Origin: Opitutales bacterium
GTDB taxonomy: Bacteria > Verrucomicrobiota > Verrucomicrobiia > Opitutales > Oceanipulchritudinaceae
DNA length: 64,000 nucleotides
NCBI GenBank assembly: GCA_020831485.1
Contig: JAFIGG010000002.1
Span: 100,006-164,005 of the forward strand
Direction of reading: 5' to 3'
The notes beneath the pieces are model-generated. The model saw only the letters and a program-made list of their open reading frames with translations. It was not told the DNA's origin and did no database searches. Shown here one piece after another: positions 1-8,164 of this stretch; the first letter of the stretch is position 1, and every line of letters begins with the position of its first letter. The translations under genes and the position numbers were made by a program.

Positions 1-149
1 GGCTGGTAAACCAACCAGACTATCAGGGCCAGCACGACGATGCGGGAGAATGTTATGATGTTGGGAAGTGCGCGCATATATTGCAAAGAGACGGAAAGTA
101 CCGGAGCAAGGCATTCCAGCTGAATGCGCTTGCGCGTCAATCTTTTCAT
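1..149 (-). CDS. pgsA: PgsA-like CDP-alcohol phosphatidyltransferase, 5' end only
   Basis: This is the first 49 codons of a gene that runs off the window edge. From residue 25 it reads MRALPNIITFSRIVVLALIV, which is the typical opening of CDP-diacylglycerol-glycerol-3-phosphate phosphatidyltransferase, the membrane enzyme that commits CDP-DAG to phosphatidylglycerol. Two in-frame ATGs are possible. The one at 149 overlaps the stop of the upstream xerC gene as ATGA, which suggests translational coupling. The one at 77 gives the more usual family N-terminus. The catalytic CDP-alcohol motif lies outside the window, so the call rests on the N-terminal hydrophobic stretch and the LPN(I/L)(I/L)TxSR pattern only. 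Confidence 0.6.
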   Translation of the reverse strand, partial: MKRLTRKRIQLECLAPVLSVSLQYMRALPNIITFSRIVVLALIVWLVYQ

Positions 150-1096
150 CCGTGCGGGTGTGCCTTCCGGTGGGCATCCTTCAAGCGCCGCATGTCCAAA
201 TGGGTGTAAACCTGAGTGGTCGAAAGGCTCTGGTGTCCCAGTAATTCCTGCACCAAACGCAGGTCCGCACCGGCGTTTAGCATGTGCGTGGCGTAGGAGT
301 GACGTATCTTGTGCGGAGTCAGGTCGCCGGGAAGTTCGGCCAGTTCAAGGTAGAGCTTCATTCGCTTTTGCACCCATGCGGCCGTTAACGGCTTTCCGCC
401 TAAAAAGCACAGAACGACGTCCTCCGGCTGGTATGCCTCGCGGTGATAACGGGTCCATGCCTGCAGCAGCTGCTCCAGAGTCGGGCCGTAGGGCACCAGC
501 CTCACTCGGCCGCCCTTGCCCTTTACCCGGATGATCCGGCTGCGCATGTCCACCTGAGCATAGCGCCAGTCAACCAGCTCACTGATGCGCAATCCGCCTG
601 CGTAGAGGGCTTCAAAAATCATTTGATCCAGCAGGGCCTGGCGCGGAGTGATCTGATCCTCTCCAAGGAGCTTCATTGGGCCCTCGAGAAAGCGTTCCAT
701 TTCCTGCTCAGTCAGGAACTTCGGCAAGGGTTTGGCAAAGCGAGGGGCCTTAATTCCCAGCATCGGATTGCTTGAAACCCAGCCTTGCTGGATCAGGTAA
801 CGGAAAAAACTGCGGGCCGCAGACAGATGCAGATGCAGCGTGCGGCGGGCAACTCCGGAGCGCTGGGCGTCGATCAGGTAGGAACGCAAACTGCGCTCCG
901 GTATGGCCTCAAGTGGTCCGCTGTAGCGGCCGTCGTGGCGCACGTAGGTCAGTAAAGCGACCAGCGCCTGACGATAATTGCGGACCGTTCGCGGCGATAG
1001 CCTGCGCTCCGCCTCCATCCACCGGCAAAATGCCTGAATCCAGTCAGCATCGCCGGTGGGCAGTTCAGCAAGGTCTGAGGCGCCGTCTTCCGCCAT
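146..1096 (-). CDS. xerC: Tyrosine recombinase, XerC type
   Basis: A 316-residue site-specific tyrosine recombinase, the usual length for XerC/XerD, which resolve chromosome dimers at dif with FtsK. The N-terminal SAM-like core-binding domain covers about residues 15-105 and the catalytic domain about 125-310. The catalytic set is complete: Arg in GGLRISEL, Lys in KGKGGRVR, HxxR in HKIRHSYATH, His in LGHQSLSTTQ and the nucleophilic Tyr in TQVYTH. It overlaps the following pgsA-like gene by four bases and sits 6 bases after sufT. A second member (xerD) is at 33141-34103, so the pair fits XerC plus XerD. XerC rather than XerD is assigned from overall feel and is the less certain part. Confidence 0.82.
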   Translation of the reverse strand: MAEDGASDLAELPTGDADWIQAFCRWMEAERRLSPRTVRNYRQALVALLTYVRHDGRYSGPLEAIPERSLRSYLIDAQRSGVARRTLHLHLSAARSFFRYLIQQGWVSSNPMLGIKAPRFAKPLPKFLTEQEMERFLEGPMKLLGEDQITPRQALLDQMIFEALYAGGLRISELVDWRYAQVDMRSRIIRVKGKGGRVRLVPYGPTLEQLLQAWTRYHREAYQPEDVVLCFLGGKPLTAAWVQKRMKLYLELAELPGDLTPHKIRHSYATHMLNAGADLRLVQELLGHQSLSTTQVYTHLDMRRLKDAHRKAHPHG

Positions 1097-1102
1097 GCGG
1101 CT

Positions 1103-1654
1103 TTACTCCAGACCCATGATCCGCCGGCCTTCCGGTGAAATCATGTGCGGGGTCCACTGAGGATCCCAGACAATGTCCACCTCGGCAGAATCAACGCTTG
1201 GCAGCGCTTCAATCTTGGACTTTGCATCGGCGGCAATCGTTGGTCCCATACCGCAACCGGTAGCCGTCAAGGTCATCTTCACTGAGACTTTGTGGCGGCC
1301 GTTGCCAAGGGCTTCACTGGACAGGTCATAGATCAATCCGAGGTCCACGATGTTGATCGGAATCTCGGGATCAAAACACTGCCGCAGTGCGTCCCAGACG
1401 CGCTCTTCGCTGAAAGTAGAATCGGCGGAAATCGATTCCGCGTCCGCCTTTACCTTTGCGGCGACTTCCGGTCCGAGAGCGTCGGCGGATTCCGCTGCGA
1501 TGCGGAACAGTCCATTGTCGGCCCTGACCGTGACTGAACCGCCCAGGGCTTGAGTGACGACGACGGGGAAGCCGACTGGCAAGGTAACCTCCTCGCCCGA
1601 GGGAATCCGGGTGGCTTCACAATCACTCAAAAGGGTAACTTCTAGTCCATTCAT
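1103..1654 (-). CDS. sufT: SufT-type Fe-S assembly protein (DUF59/MIP18 domain)
   Basis: A 183-residue protein with an N-terminal beta-rich extension (about 1-75) and a C-terminal MIP18/DUF59 domain (about 83-180). The domain shows the family patterns FDPEIPINIVDLGLIYDL and TLTATGCGMGP, including the conserved Cys. SufT proteins act in maturation of Fe-S proteins, and the length with the N-terminal extension matches the SufT subgroup rather than bare MIP18 proteins. It lies between a large unknown protein (upstream) and xerC (6 bases downstream), all on the minus strand. The other Suf gene in the window, sufE, is 13 kb away, so there is no suf operon here. Confidence 0.85.
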   Translation of the reverse strand: MNGLEVTLLSDCEATRIPSGEEVTLPVGFPVVVTQALGGSVTVRADNGLFRIAAESADALGPEVAAKVKADAESISADSTFSEERVWDALRQCFDPEIPINIVDLGLIYDLSSEALGNGRHKVSVKMTLTATGCGMGPTIAADAKSKIEALPSVDSAEVDIVWDPQWTPHMISPEGRRIMGLE

Positions 1655-1674
1655 AGGGTCGGCAATACTCGGGG

Positions 1675-3411
1675 TTAACGCAGGTCGGGAACGATGGGTT
1701 TCACTTCCGGCTGAGGCGATTCAGCTGTTTTTTTTTCGTCGGATTCCTTCTTTTCCGATGCTTCTGCCTCAACAATGGGCTCCACCTTTTCCTGCTCGTC
1801 TTGCGCGGATGCTTCAGGTTCTTTTTTCAAGGGCTCTTCAGCAAGGGGCTCCTCTTTGGTCTCAAGTTCAGCATTCTGCTTGGATGGCTCAGCTTGAGAT
1901 TCAGCTGAAGGCTCCTTATCTGCCTCCGACTTAGCCTGGGCGGATGAATCAACCGCTTTGGGGGCATCTTCCTCCCCGGGCTTTTCAGTTGCCGTCGAAG
2001 CTGCAGGCGCTGCCTTTTTCGGTTTTTCACCTTCCTTGGGAGGTGGAACGAAGAGGCGACCGTCACTAAACTCGATCAAATATCCTTCCCCAATCAGGTA
2101 GCGCAAGTCGCGCTTCAAATCCTGATACCGCTGCGCTGCATCCTTGTCCAGACTCTCCGGCTTGGTCGAATCCACTTCTATGCCCAGATAAGCTTTGGCG
2201 AGGTTCTTTACTGGAAATTCCGGATGGGCTTCAATGAATGCGATAAGGTCTTCAAGATTGTCTGCCAGTCGTTCATTGGGTTCACGAAAGCGACGTTTGA
2301 CCGCGCAAACATAGGAGACTCCCTTGGAGCCCTTTTTGTAGACGGCAAAATTCAACTTTCGTAGACGGCCCCGCAGGTGATTGGCTGTATCCAGAGGGAA
2401 GCGAAGTTGCCGTTGCAAGTGAAAGTCCACGGAACGGCGGATCGGATCCTGAGGATGCAGCAATGCGAGATCTCTGCCGGAGAATCGGGCCGAGTATGCC
2501 GGGCGCACGAGCTTGTCCTTGCAGTTCCCAACCAGATAGAGGCGGGCATCCTCCAGATTGTTAAACTGTAATGGCTCCTGCCCTTCCTTTACTTCAACCC
2601 CTTCCATTGGCTTCAAGGTGTAGCGAGTCTGCTTTTTCATCTGATCCAACCATTCCTGGATCAACTCTGGCTCCTTTACGCTTTCCAGGCGGTCCTTGAA
2701 CTGCGCAAAAGGCAGGTGTGCCAGATGACGGGAATGGTGCTCAACACACAAAGCCCCGTAACGGTGATAGTTGGGAGGACCGATCAGTTTCCCGGTCAGA
2801 CCACAGCGGTGGACCATGGAAAACGCTCCGGAAGGAGGCTCAACCTCGATATCTTCGGTATTGAAAAATGCTTCGACCCGATTCTGGAAAACATGATGCA
2901 AGGCCTCCTCCTCTGAACGGAATGGCAAGCCATCAGGAACCGACGCATACAGCATTGGTTCCTCGCCCTCTTTTTGCCTTGGATCTTTCACGACACATAC
3001 GAAGCGCTCGGGCTTTTCCAAAATGAGTCGCGCAATTTCGAAAAGCTCGAAGGTCCGCAAGGACGTGCGAACTGCCTGAGTAAGAACTTTAAAAGGCTCT
3101 TCTTCCGGATAGAATTGAACTTCCACCACCGGCTCGAAAGGTTCCCGCTCCTGACGTTGCGGCCTCCGCTCTCCGCGGGACGCAGGCGGACGATCACCGC
3201 TCTTGCGTTTAAAACCCTTACGGTCTCTGCGGACCGGCCCTCCCTCCTGCTTGGAGTCGCCAGAGGGACGCTGCCCACGGTCGAAGTTTCGACCCGAGGC
3301 GCCTTGCGGTTTGTCGGAGCCCCATTTGGGTCCTAGGGATAGACTCTGAAGAGAGTCCAGGTCCAACTTGTCAGATCCGGATTTCTCAGGTTGCGATTCG
3401 TTATCAGCCAT
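1675..3411 (-). CDS. Large charged protein of unknown function with basic N-terminus and acidic tail
   Basis: I do not recognise a named family. From the ATG at 3411 the protein has 578 residues in three parts. The N-terminal ~90 residues are rich in Arg, Lys, Gly and Pro. A folded core of about residues 95-455 follows. It contains a His/Cys cluster (HRCGLTGKL, then CVEHHSRHLAH) that could bind zinc, and ends in a helical stretch that could be a winged helix. The last ~110 residues are almost only Glu, Lys, Ala, Ser and Pro and look disordered. Basic and acidic tails around a compact core are common in nucleic-acid-associated proteins, which is inference only. An in-frame ATG at 3435 would add eight residues; neither start has a clear ribosome site. 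It is followed by sufT after 20 bases. Confidence 0.75.
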   Translation of the reverse strand: MADNESQPEKSGSDKLDLDSLQSLSLGPKWGSDKPQGASGRNFDRGQRPSGDSKQEGGPVRRDRKGFKRKSGDRPPASRGERRPQRQEREPFEPVVEVQFYPEEEPFKVLTQAVRTSLRTFELFEIARLILEKPERFVCVVKDPRQKEGEEPMLYASVPDGLPFRSEEEALHHVFQNRVEAFFNTEDIEVEPPSGAFSMVHRCGLTGKLIGPPNYHRYGALCVEHHSRHLAHLPFAQFKDRLESVKEPELIQEWLDQMKKQTRYTLKPMEGVEVKEGQEPLQFNNLEDARLYLVGNCKDKLVRPAYSARFSGRDLALLHPQDPIRRSVDFHLQRQLRFPLDTANHLRGRLRKLNFAVYKKGSKGVSYVCAVKRRFREPNERLADNLEDLIAFIEAHPEFPVKNLAKAYLGIEVDSTKPESLDKDAAQRYQDLKRDLRYLIGEGYLIEFSDGRLFVPPPKEGEKPKKAAPAASTATEKPGEEDAPKAVDSSAQAKSEADKEPSAESQAEPSKQNAELETKEEPLAEEPLKKEPEASAQDEQEKVEPIVEAEASEKKESDEKKTAESPQPEVKPIVPDLR

Positions 3412-3552
3412 TGTTGCGCGCAGATGAGAGGGCATTCACTCGCAAAAGAAAGTTCAGGTCAAGCCCTCAACCTATCGACCTGTGGAATTATCCCCGAAAG
3501 TAAGCACTCCGTAAAATCACCCAAAATGTAAATTATCCTCGACAGAACGGTA

Positions 3553-3558
3553 TATAAT
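3553..3558 (+). promoter_or_regulatory. Likely -10 box (TATAAT) ahead of the thymidine phosphorylase homologue
   Basis: A perfect TATAAT lies 52 bases before the start codon at 3611 in an AT-rich leader. A good -35 box at 17 bases distance is not visible, so the assignment depends on the -10 hexamer alone. Confidence 0.4.
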
Positions 3559-3610
3559 GTTCTATTACCTAGCGGTTTACGGGTTTAAATAAATCCGAAA
3601 CCAAATTAAA

Positions 3611-4948
3611 ATGAGAAAGAAAATTATTTCCCCGCGCAAATTCGTTAAACCCTCCTTCGCCTATTTGATTGAAAAAAAGCGCGACGGCGGCGAATTCAAT
3701 CACGACGAAATACGCTTCATCGTCGATTCCATTATCGACAAGGAAATGCCGCAACACCAGTTGGCAGCCCTTTGCATGGCAATTTACTTCCAGGGCATGA
3801 GTGCCCAGGAGACCGCAATGCTGTCGGAGGAAATGATGTATTCCGGCGAAGTCATCGACCTCTCCCGGATCACAAAGCCCAAGATCGACAAATATTCCAC
3901 TGGTGGCGTCGGCGACAAGACTTCCCTGGTATTGGTTCCCTTGGCCGCGGCTTGCGGCGTTGTGATGCCCAACATGAATGGCGTGGATGAGGAATTTGTG
4001 ATCAGCAATCTGGACAAATTGAGTGCAATCCCCGGCTTCAATCCCAAAATGAGTCTGGATGACTTTGTTGAACGCCTCTCGACCATTGGCTGTGTCATAG
4101 CCGAACAGTCTGATGAGATAGCTCCGGTGGATGGGATCATCTACAACATGCGTCAACTCACCAGCACGATCCCTAGTCTGCCTTTGATAACCGGATCGGT
4201 CCTGAGCCGCAAGCTCGCCCAGGGCGCTGAAGGATTGGTTGTGGATGTTAAATGGGGCAATGGTTCCTTTATCAAGGACGTTGAGCAGGCAAAGCAACTG
4301 GCCCGCTCTATCACGCGTGTTGGCCGATCCATGAAACGCCGCTGCGTGGCATTGGTCACCGACATGAATCAACCACTTGGCGATACCGTTGGCACCGCTC
4401 TGGAAATTCAGGAAGCGATCCAACTGCTAAAGGGACAAGGCCCGGAGGACCTCCAGGAGCTGGTACTGAAACTGGGCATGGAGATTGTGCGTCTGGCCGG
4501 TGTTGCAGGATCAACCCTATCAGCCAAACAAACGGTTCAGCGGGCTCTCAAGGAGGGCCAGGCGCTTGACAAGTTCAAGGAGATGATAGCAAGCCAGGGT
4601 GGCAAGACTGACTTTATTGACGACCCGGACAAATTCCCGAAGGCCAAGTATGTGCGTAAGCTGCCGGCTCCGAAGCGTGGCTACGTGCACACCATCAACG
4701 CGGGCATGATTGCGCGCGGCGTGCAGTTGCTTGCCCAGGCGAGCAAGGGTAAAAAGTTGGATCCTGCGGTTGGAGTCTCCGAGATCAAAAAGGTGGGCAC
4801 GCAGGTCAAACAGGGTGAGCCCTTGATGATGATTCATTACAACGATGAGTCGAAGCTTGAGAGCGCGCTCGAATACTTGCGCAGCGCCTACCGCCTCGCT
4901 CCAAAGCGCCCCAATCCACCAGAGTTGGTAGTTGAGCGAGTCGCCTGA
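3611..4948 (+). CDS. Thymidine/pyrimidine-nucleoside phosphorylase homologue with altered active-site loop
   Basis: A 445-residue homologue of DeoA/Pdp nucleoside phosphorylases, spanning the whole fold: N-terminal helical domain (DEIRFIVDSIIDKEM), the phosphate loop KYSTGGVGDKTS at 94-105, the central domain, and the C-terminal beta domain (VGVSEIKKVGTQVKQGEPL). The catalytic loop is abnormal. Where the family has SGRGLGHTGGTLDK, this protein has NGVDEEFVISNLDK at 123-136, with no gap, so the His and the TGGT that contact substrate and phosphate are gone. The position matching Lys190 of E. coli DeoA is Arg200, while Arg181 and Ser196 (Arg171 and Ser186 equivalents) remain. The fold is certain, but classic thymidine phosphorolysis is doubtful. 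It is followed 16 bases later by a DCC protein. No symbol is given because activity is in question. Confidence 0.85.
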   Translation: MRKKIISPRKFVKPSFAYLIEKKRDGGEFNHDEIRFIVDSIIDKEMPQHQLAALCMAIYFQGMSAQETAMLSEEMMYSGEVIDLSRITKPKIDKYSTGGVGDKTSLVLVPLAAACGVVMPNMNGVDEEFVISNLDKLSAIPGFNPKMSLDDFVERLSTIGCVIAEQSDEIAPVDGIIYNMRQLTSTIPSLPLITGSVLSRKLAQGAEGLVVDVKWGNGSFIKDVEQAKQLARSITRVGRSMKRRCVALVTDMNQPLGDTVGTALEIQEAIQLLKGQGPEDLQELVLKLGMEIVRLAGVAGSTLSAKQTVQRALKEGQALDKFKEMIASQGGKTDFIDDPDKFPKAKYVRKLPAPKRGYVHTINAGMIARGVQLLAQASKGKKLDPAVGVSEIKKVGTQVKQGEPLMMIHYNDESKLESALEYLRSAYRLAPKRPNPPELVVERVA

Positions 4949-4964
4949 TTTATTTCATTAAGCG

Positions 4965-5348
4965 ATGCCTGAAAGCCGCATTCGCGTGAAGCAGCCTCCG
5001 GTTGGAAAACCGGTTATGCTGTGGGACGGCGAGTGCGGCTTTTGTCGTCGCTGGATACTGCGCTGGCAGCGCATTACCGGAGAGCGGGTCGATTACCATC
5101 CCTGGCAAACGCTCTACAGCCGCTTCCCTGAAATAACTCCGAGTGAGTTTGAAGAGGCGGTATTTTTTGTCGATATCGATGGCAGCGTTACATCCGGTGC
5201 CGCAGCGGTACTGCGGGCACTTGCTGAGCATCCGGAGCGGAAAGTTCTCTACCGATGGTATCAGAAAAGTCCGGCCTTTGCAGCTGTCGCCGAATGGATG
5301 TACCGCCGGGTGGCCAAAAACCGTCGGCTGCTCAGTCGTTTTAGCTGA
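4965..5348 (+). CDS. DCC-family (DUF393) thiol-disulfide oxidoreductase-like protein
   Basis: A 127-residue protein with the DxxCxxC signature of the DCC family near its start (LWDGECGFCRRW, about residues 19-30). DCC proteins have a thioredoxin-like fold and two close cysteines, so a redox role is usually inferred, but no substrate is established for this branch. The length is normal. Proline-rich residues 7-15 precede the first strand. It starts 16 bases after the phosphorylase homologue and probably shares its transcript. It ends 18 bases before the convergent amidohydrolase gene. Confidence 0.82.
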   Translation: MPESRIRVKQPPVGKPVMLWDGECGFCRRWILRWQRITGERVDYHPWQTLYSRFPEITPSEFEEAVFFVDIDGSVTSGAAAVLRALAEHPERKVLYRWYQKSPAFAAVAEWMYRRVAKNRRLLSRFS

Positions 5349-5366
5349 AGTTATTCCGGCGATCCA

Positions 5367-6236
5367 TTAGCGGGAAAACCGCTCCGTAATTCCTGAATAG
5401 CTGTCGATCCTGCGATCTCTGAAAAAAGGCCATATTCGGCGGAAGTCCTCGGCCGCCTGCAGGTCGCAGTCCTGAATCAGTAGATACGTATCCGAAACCG
5501 GAGCCCGCTGAAGGACTTCGCCATAAGGGTTGGTGACAAAGGATTGGCCCCAGAATTCTGTATTGCCCTCGACCCCCACCCGATTGACCGCCGCTACAAA
5601 ACAACCGTTGGCGACTGCGTGCCCGCGCTGCACTGTTTCCCATGCTGTATGCTGGGCTGCACCCAATTCCGCTTTCTCTTCGGGGAGCCAGCCAATTGCA
5701 GTGGGATAAAAAAGGATCATTGCCCCTTTCATGGCCGTCAACCGGGCTGCTTCCGGATACCATTGATCCCAGCAAATCAAGACCCCTATACAACCATACC
5801 TCGTTTCCCAGGCCCGGTAACCGAGGTCGCCCGGAGTGAAATAGAATTTCTCTTCGAATCCCGGATCCTGTGGAATGTGCATTTTGCGATATGAGCCCAG
5901 GAGTGTTCCATCCGCATCAATAACAACAGCTGTGTTGTGGTAGATTCCGGGCGCCCTTTTTTCGAAATATGGACCGATGAGAACCACATCCAATTCCCTG
6001 GCCAGGGATTGCAGACGTTTGCTACTGGGTCCGGGAATCGGCTCAGCCAGATCAAAATGATCGACGGACTGCTCCATGCAAAAGTAGAGCGTGGTAAACA
6101 TCTCGGGCAGGCAGATGATCTGTGCTCCCTTTGCCGCGGCCTCGCGGATATGCACTTCAGCCTGCGCGCGATTGGCATCGGAATCAGAGGTGAAAGGCAT
6201 TTGAATCAGGGCGATACGAACGGGTTGAGCAGACAT
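5367..6236 (-). CDS. aguB: N-carbamoylputrescine amidase-like carbon-nitrogen hydrolase
   Basis: A 289-residue nitrilase-superfamily enzyme with the complete Glu-Lys-Cys triad: Glu in ICLPEMF, Lys in YRKMHIP and Cys in GVLICWDQWYPEAAR. The CWDQWYPE context, the length and the LxxGAQI region resemble AguB, which removes the carbamoyl group from N-carbamoylputrescine to give putrescine in the arginine-agmatine route. The start at 6236 (MSAQPVRIAL) is preferred over an in-frame ATG six codons upstream because family members begin a few residues before the first strand. An agmatine deiminase is not next to it, so the exact substrate is inferred. Confidence 0.8.
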   Translation of the reverse strand: MSAQPVRIALIQMPFTSDSDANRAQAEVHIREAAAKGAQIICLPEMFTTLYFCMEQSVDHFDLAEPIPGPSSKRLQSLARELDVVLIGPYFEKRAPGIYHNTAVVIDADGTLLGSYRKMHIPQDPGFEEKFYFTPGDLGYRAWETRYGCIGVLICWDQWYPEAARLTAMKGAMILFYPTAIGWLPEEKAELGAAQHTAWETVQRGHAVANGCFVAAVNRVGVEGNTEFWGQSFVTNPYGEVLQRAPVSDTYLLIQDCDLQAAEDFRRIWPFFRDRRIDSYSGITERFSR

Positions 6237-6372
6237 ACTCCGAGCTTGTTGCAAGCGGGAACTACGTCAAGTCCCGCCGCCCTGGGTCGCTGCGGGCATT
6301 TCTTTGCAAATACCTACAACTTTTTCGCTTGCAGCCCAATGCTTTCAACGCCACCTTTTGCCGTTTTATTCA

Positions 6373-6458
6373 GCCCGGGTGGCGGAATTGGTAGACGCAC
6401 TGGACTTAGGATCCAGTGGAGCGTAAGCTCCGTGCAGGTTCAAGTCCTGTCCCGGGCA
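6373..6458 (+). tRNA. tRNA-Leu(UAG)
   Basis: The 7-base acceptor stem GCCCGGG pairs with CCCGGGC at 6451-6457. The anticodon loop CTTAGGA gives anticodon TAG. A long variable arm (GGAGCGTAAGCTCC) marks the class II tRNA. T-loop GTTCAAGTC is present. CCA is not encoded. Confidence 0.95.
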
Positions 6459-6465
6459 CATAAAA

Positions 6466-6495
6466 AAAAGATCCGCTCAACGAGCGGATCTTTTT
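6466..6495. terminator. Bidirectional intrinsic terminator between tRNA-Leu and tsf
   Basis: An inverted repeat with arms AAGATCCGCTC and GAGCGGATCTT around a three-base AAC loop is flanked by an A-run on the left and a T-run on the right. It can end both the tRNA-Leu transcript and the convergent rpsB-tsf transcript, whose last gene stops at 6527. Confidence 0.85.
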
Positions 6496-6526
6496 GTGTG
6501 ATAAAATAGAATGAAGGCGTAACTGA

Positions 6527-7117
6527 TCAGGCACCAATCTGGAAGCGGGCAAAGCGGCGAACCACGATGTTCTCACCCAGCTTGGCGATACTTTCCTTGA
6601 TCATTTCGCCAACGGTCTGGTCGGGATTCTTGACGAAGGGTTGTTCAAGAAGGCAGACCTGTTGGTAGACCTTCTCCAGCTTGCCTTCGACGATCTTTTC
6701 GACGATGTTGGCGGGTTTGCCCTCAACTTGACCGGCGGCGATTTCACGCTCCTTTTGCAACAATGCCTCGGGCACTTCATTGCGGTCAACGCACTCAGGG
6801 CTGGCTGCGGCAATGTGCATCGCAATGTCACGGGTCAAAGCCTTAAAATCGTCCGTCTTGGCTACGAAATCCGTTTCGCAGTTAACTTCGATCAGAACGC
6901 CTACCTTGCCACCCATGTGGATGTAGGATTCGACCAGGCCGTCACCCGCATCGCGGCCGGATTTTTTATCGGCACTGGCGATACCCTTTTTGCGCAGAAG
7001 CATGATGGCTTCCTCTTCATTGCCGTTGGTGCTTACCAAGGCTTTTTTGCAATCCATCAACCCGGCACCTGTCTTGGCACGCAGGTCGGCAACCATTTTT
7101 GCATTAATGTTACTCAT
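6527..7117 (-). CDS. tsf: Translation elongation factor Ts, short form
   Basis: A 196-residue EF-Ts, the nucleotide exchange factor of EF-Tu. The N-terminal UBA-like domain ([20 protein letters not shown]) and the [10 protein letters not shown] core motif are clear. The protein is of the short bacterial and organellar type that lacks one of the two core subdomains of the ~280-residue E. coli form. It follows rpsB after 36 bases on the same strand, which is the classic rpsB-tsf order, and ends near a strong terminator at 6466-6495. Confidence 0.95.
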   Translation of the reverse strand: MSNINAKMVADLRAKTGAGLMDCKKALVSTNGNEEEAIMLLRKKGIASADKKSGRDAGDGLVESYIHMGGKVGVLIEVNCETDFVAKTDDFKALTRDIAMHIAAASPECVDRNEVPEALLQKEREIAAGQVEGKPANIVEKIVEGKLEKVYQQVCLLEQPFVKNPDQTVGEMIKESIAKLGENIVVRRFARFQIGA

Positions 7118-7153
7118 GATAAAATATCTTTCCCTGTTTAAAGGATGAAAAGT

Positions 7154-7981
7154 TTATTTCTCTTCGGGATCGGTGCTGAAGGTTTCCGGAACCGACTCGT
7201 CAGCGGAGCTGGAACGATCGCTGACTGGAACCTGCTCTTCAGTGGCCGGAGCAGAAACAACAGGGCTGACCGTGCGGCTCTGGATCGGATCCACCTGAAC
7301 ACGGCGGGCCTGACCAGCTTGTGCAGCATCCATAATCGTTTCGACGATAACGCGAATTGACTTGATTGAGTCGTCATTGCCCGGGATCGGATACTGCGTC
7401 AGCGACGGGTCGCTATTGGTGTCGACGAGGGCGACCACCGGAATCTTCAAGCGGTTGGCTTCGGCAACAGCGATCGCTTCAGTGCGGGTGTCCACAACAA
7501 ACAAAGCAGCCGGCATTTGCTCGAGGTCAATGATGCCTTCAAAGTTGCGCTTCATCCGGGTCATTTCACGGCGGATAGCGGAGCTTTCCTTGTTGTGCAT
7601 CTTATCTAGAGAACCATCGGACTCCATCCGCAGATAATTCTTGTATTTCTCGATCGAGCGACGAATCGTCACAAAATTGGTCAGTGTGCCGCCCAACCAG
7701 CGGTCAGAGGCGAAAGGCATGTTCGAAGCCACAGCGGCTTCACGAACCATGTCGCGGGCTTGCTTCTTGGTGCCGACGAAGAGTACATCCTTGCCTGCGG
7801 CAACGGTTTCTTCGATGAAGGCATAGGCCTTCTCGAGACAATTATAGGTCTTTTCGAGGTCGATAACGCTAACCCCTTGCAGGTTCGCGTAGACGAATTT
7901 CTTCGACTTCGGGTTGAAACGACGGACCTGGTGTCCAAAGTGGACGCCGGCATCCAGAAGATCTTTTACCGTGATGTTCAT
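7154..7981 (-). CDS. rpsB: 30S ribosomal protein S2
   Basis: A 275-residue S2 protein. Family blocks are intact: LLDAGVHFGHQVRRFNPK at the start, LFVGTKKQA, RWLGGTLTNF and a central FEGIIDLEQMPAALFVVDT block. It ends in an acidic, Ser/Thr/Glu-rich tail of about 40 residues that goes beyond the core fold. It heads the rpsB-tsf unit on the minus strand. The 183 bases upstream (7982-8164), up to the end of typA, hold no gene that I can see. They must carry the promoter, but I could not settle on hexamers. Confidence 0.97.
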   Translation of the reverse strand: MNITVKDLLDAGVHFGHQVRRFNPKSKKFVYANLQGVSVIDLEKTYNCLEKAYAFIEETVAAGKDVLFVGTKKQARDMVREAAVASNMPFASDRWLGGTLTNFVTIRRSIEKYKNYLRMESDGSLDKMHNKESSAIRREMTRMKRNFEGIIDLEQMPAALFVVDTRTEAIAVAEANRLKIPVVALVDTNSDPSLTQYPIPGNDDSIKSIRVIVETIMDAAQAGQARRVQVDPIQSRTVSPVVSAPATEEQVPVSDRSSSADESVPETFSTDPEEK

Positions 7982-8164
7982 ATATACTGTACTAATTCTA
8001 TTGAGCCCCGAAAATCAGGGCCAACCGACAAAAAGCACGTGCCGGTTTACGAGGGTTACTGGTTTAATAGATTGCATCCGCCTCCGTGCTTGAAGCAGAT
8101 GGAAAGCGGAGAAGCAAAGCCGCTGCGGGAGCAATAGCAAGCAAAATCACCCATCAAACCTCAA

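Noticed and set aside
146..1096. XerC and XerD as phage or integron integrases
   Set aside because: Both have housekeeping neighbours, no attachment-site repeats were seen, and two copies fit the XerCD pair.
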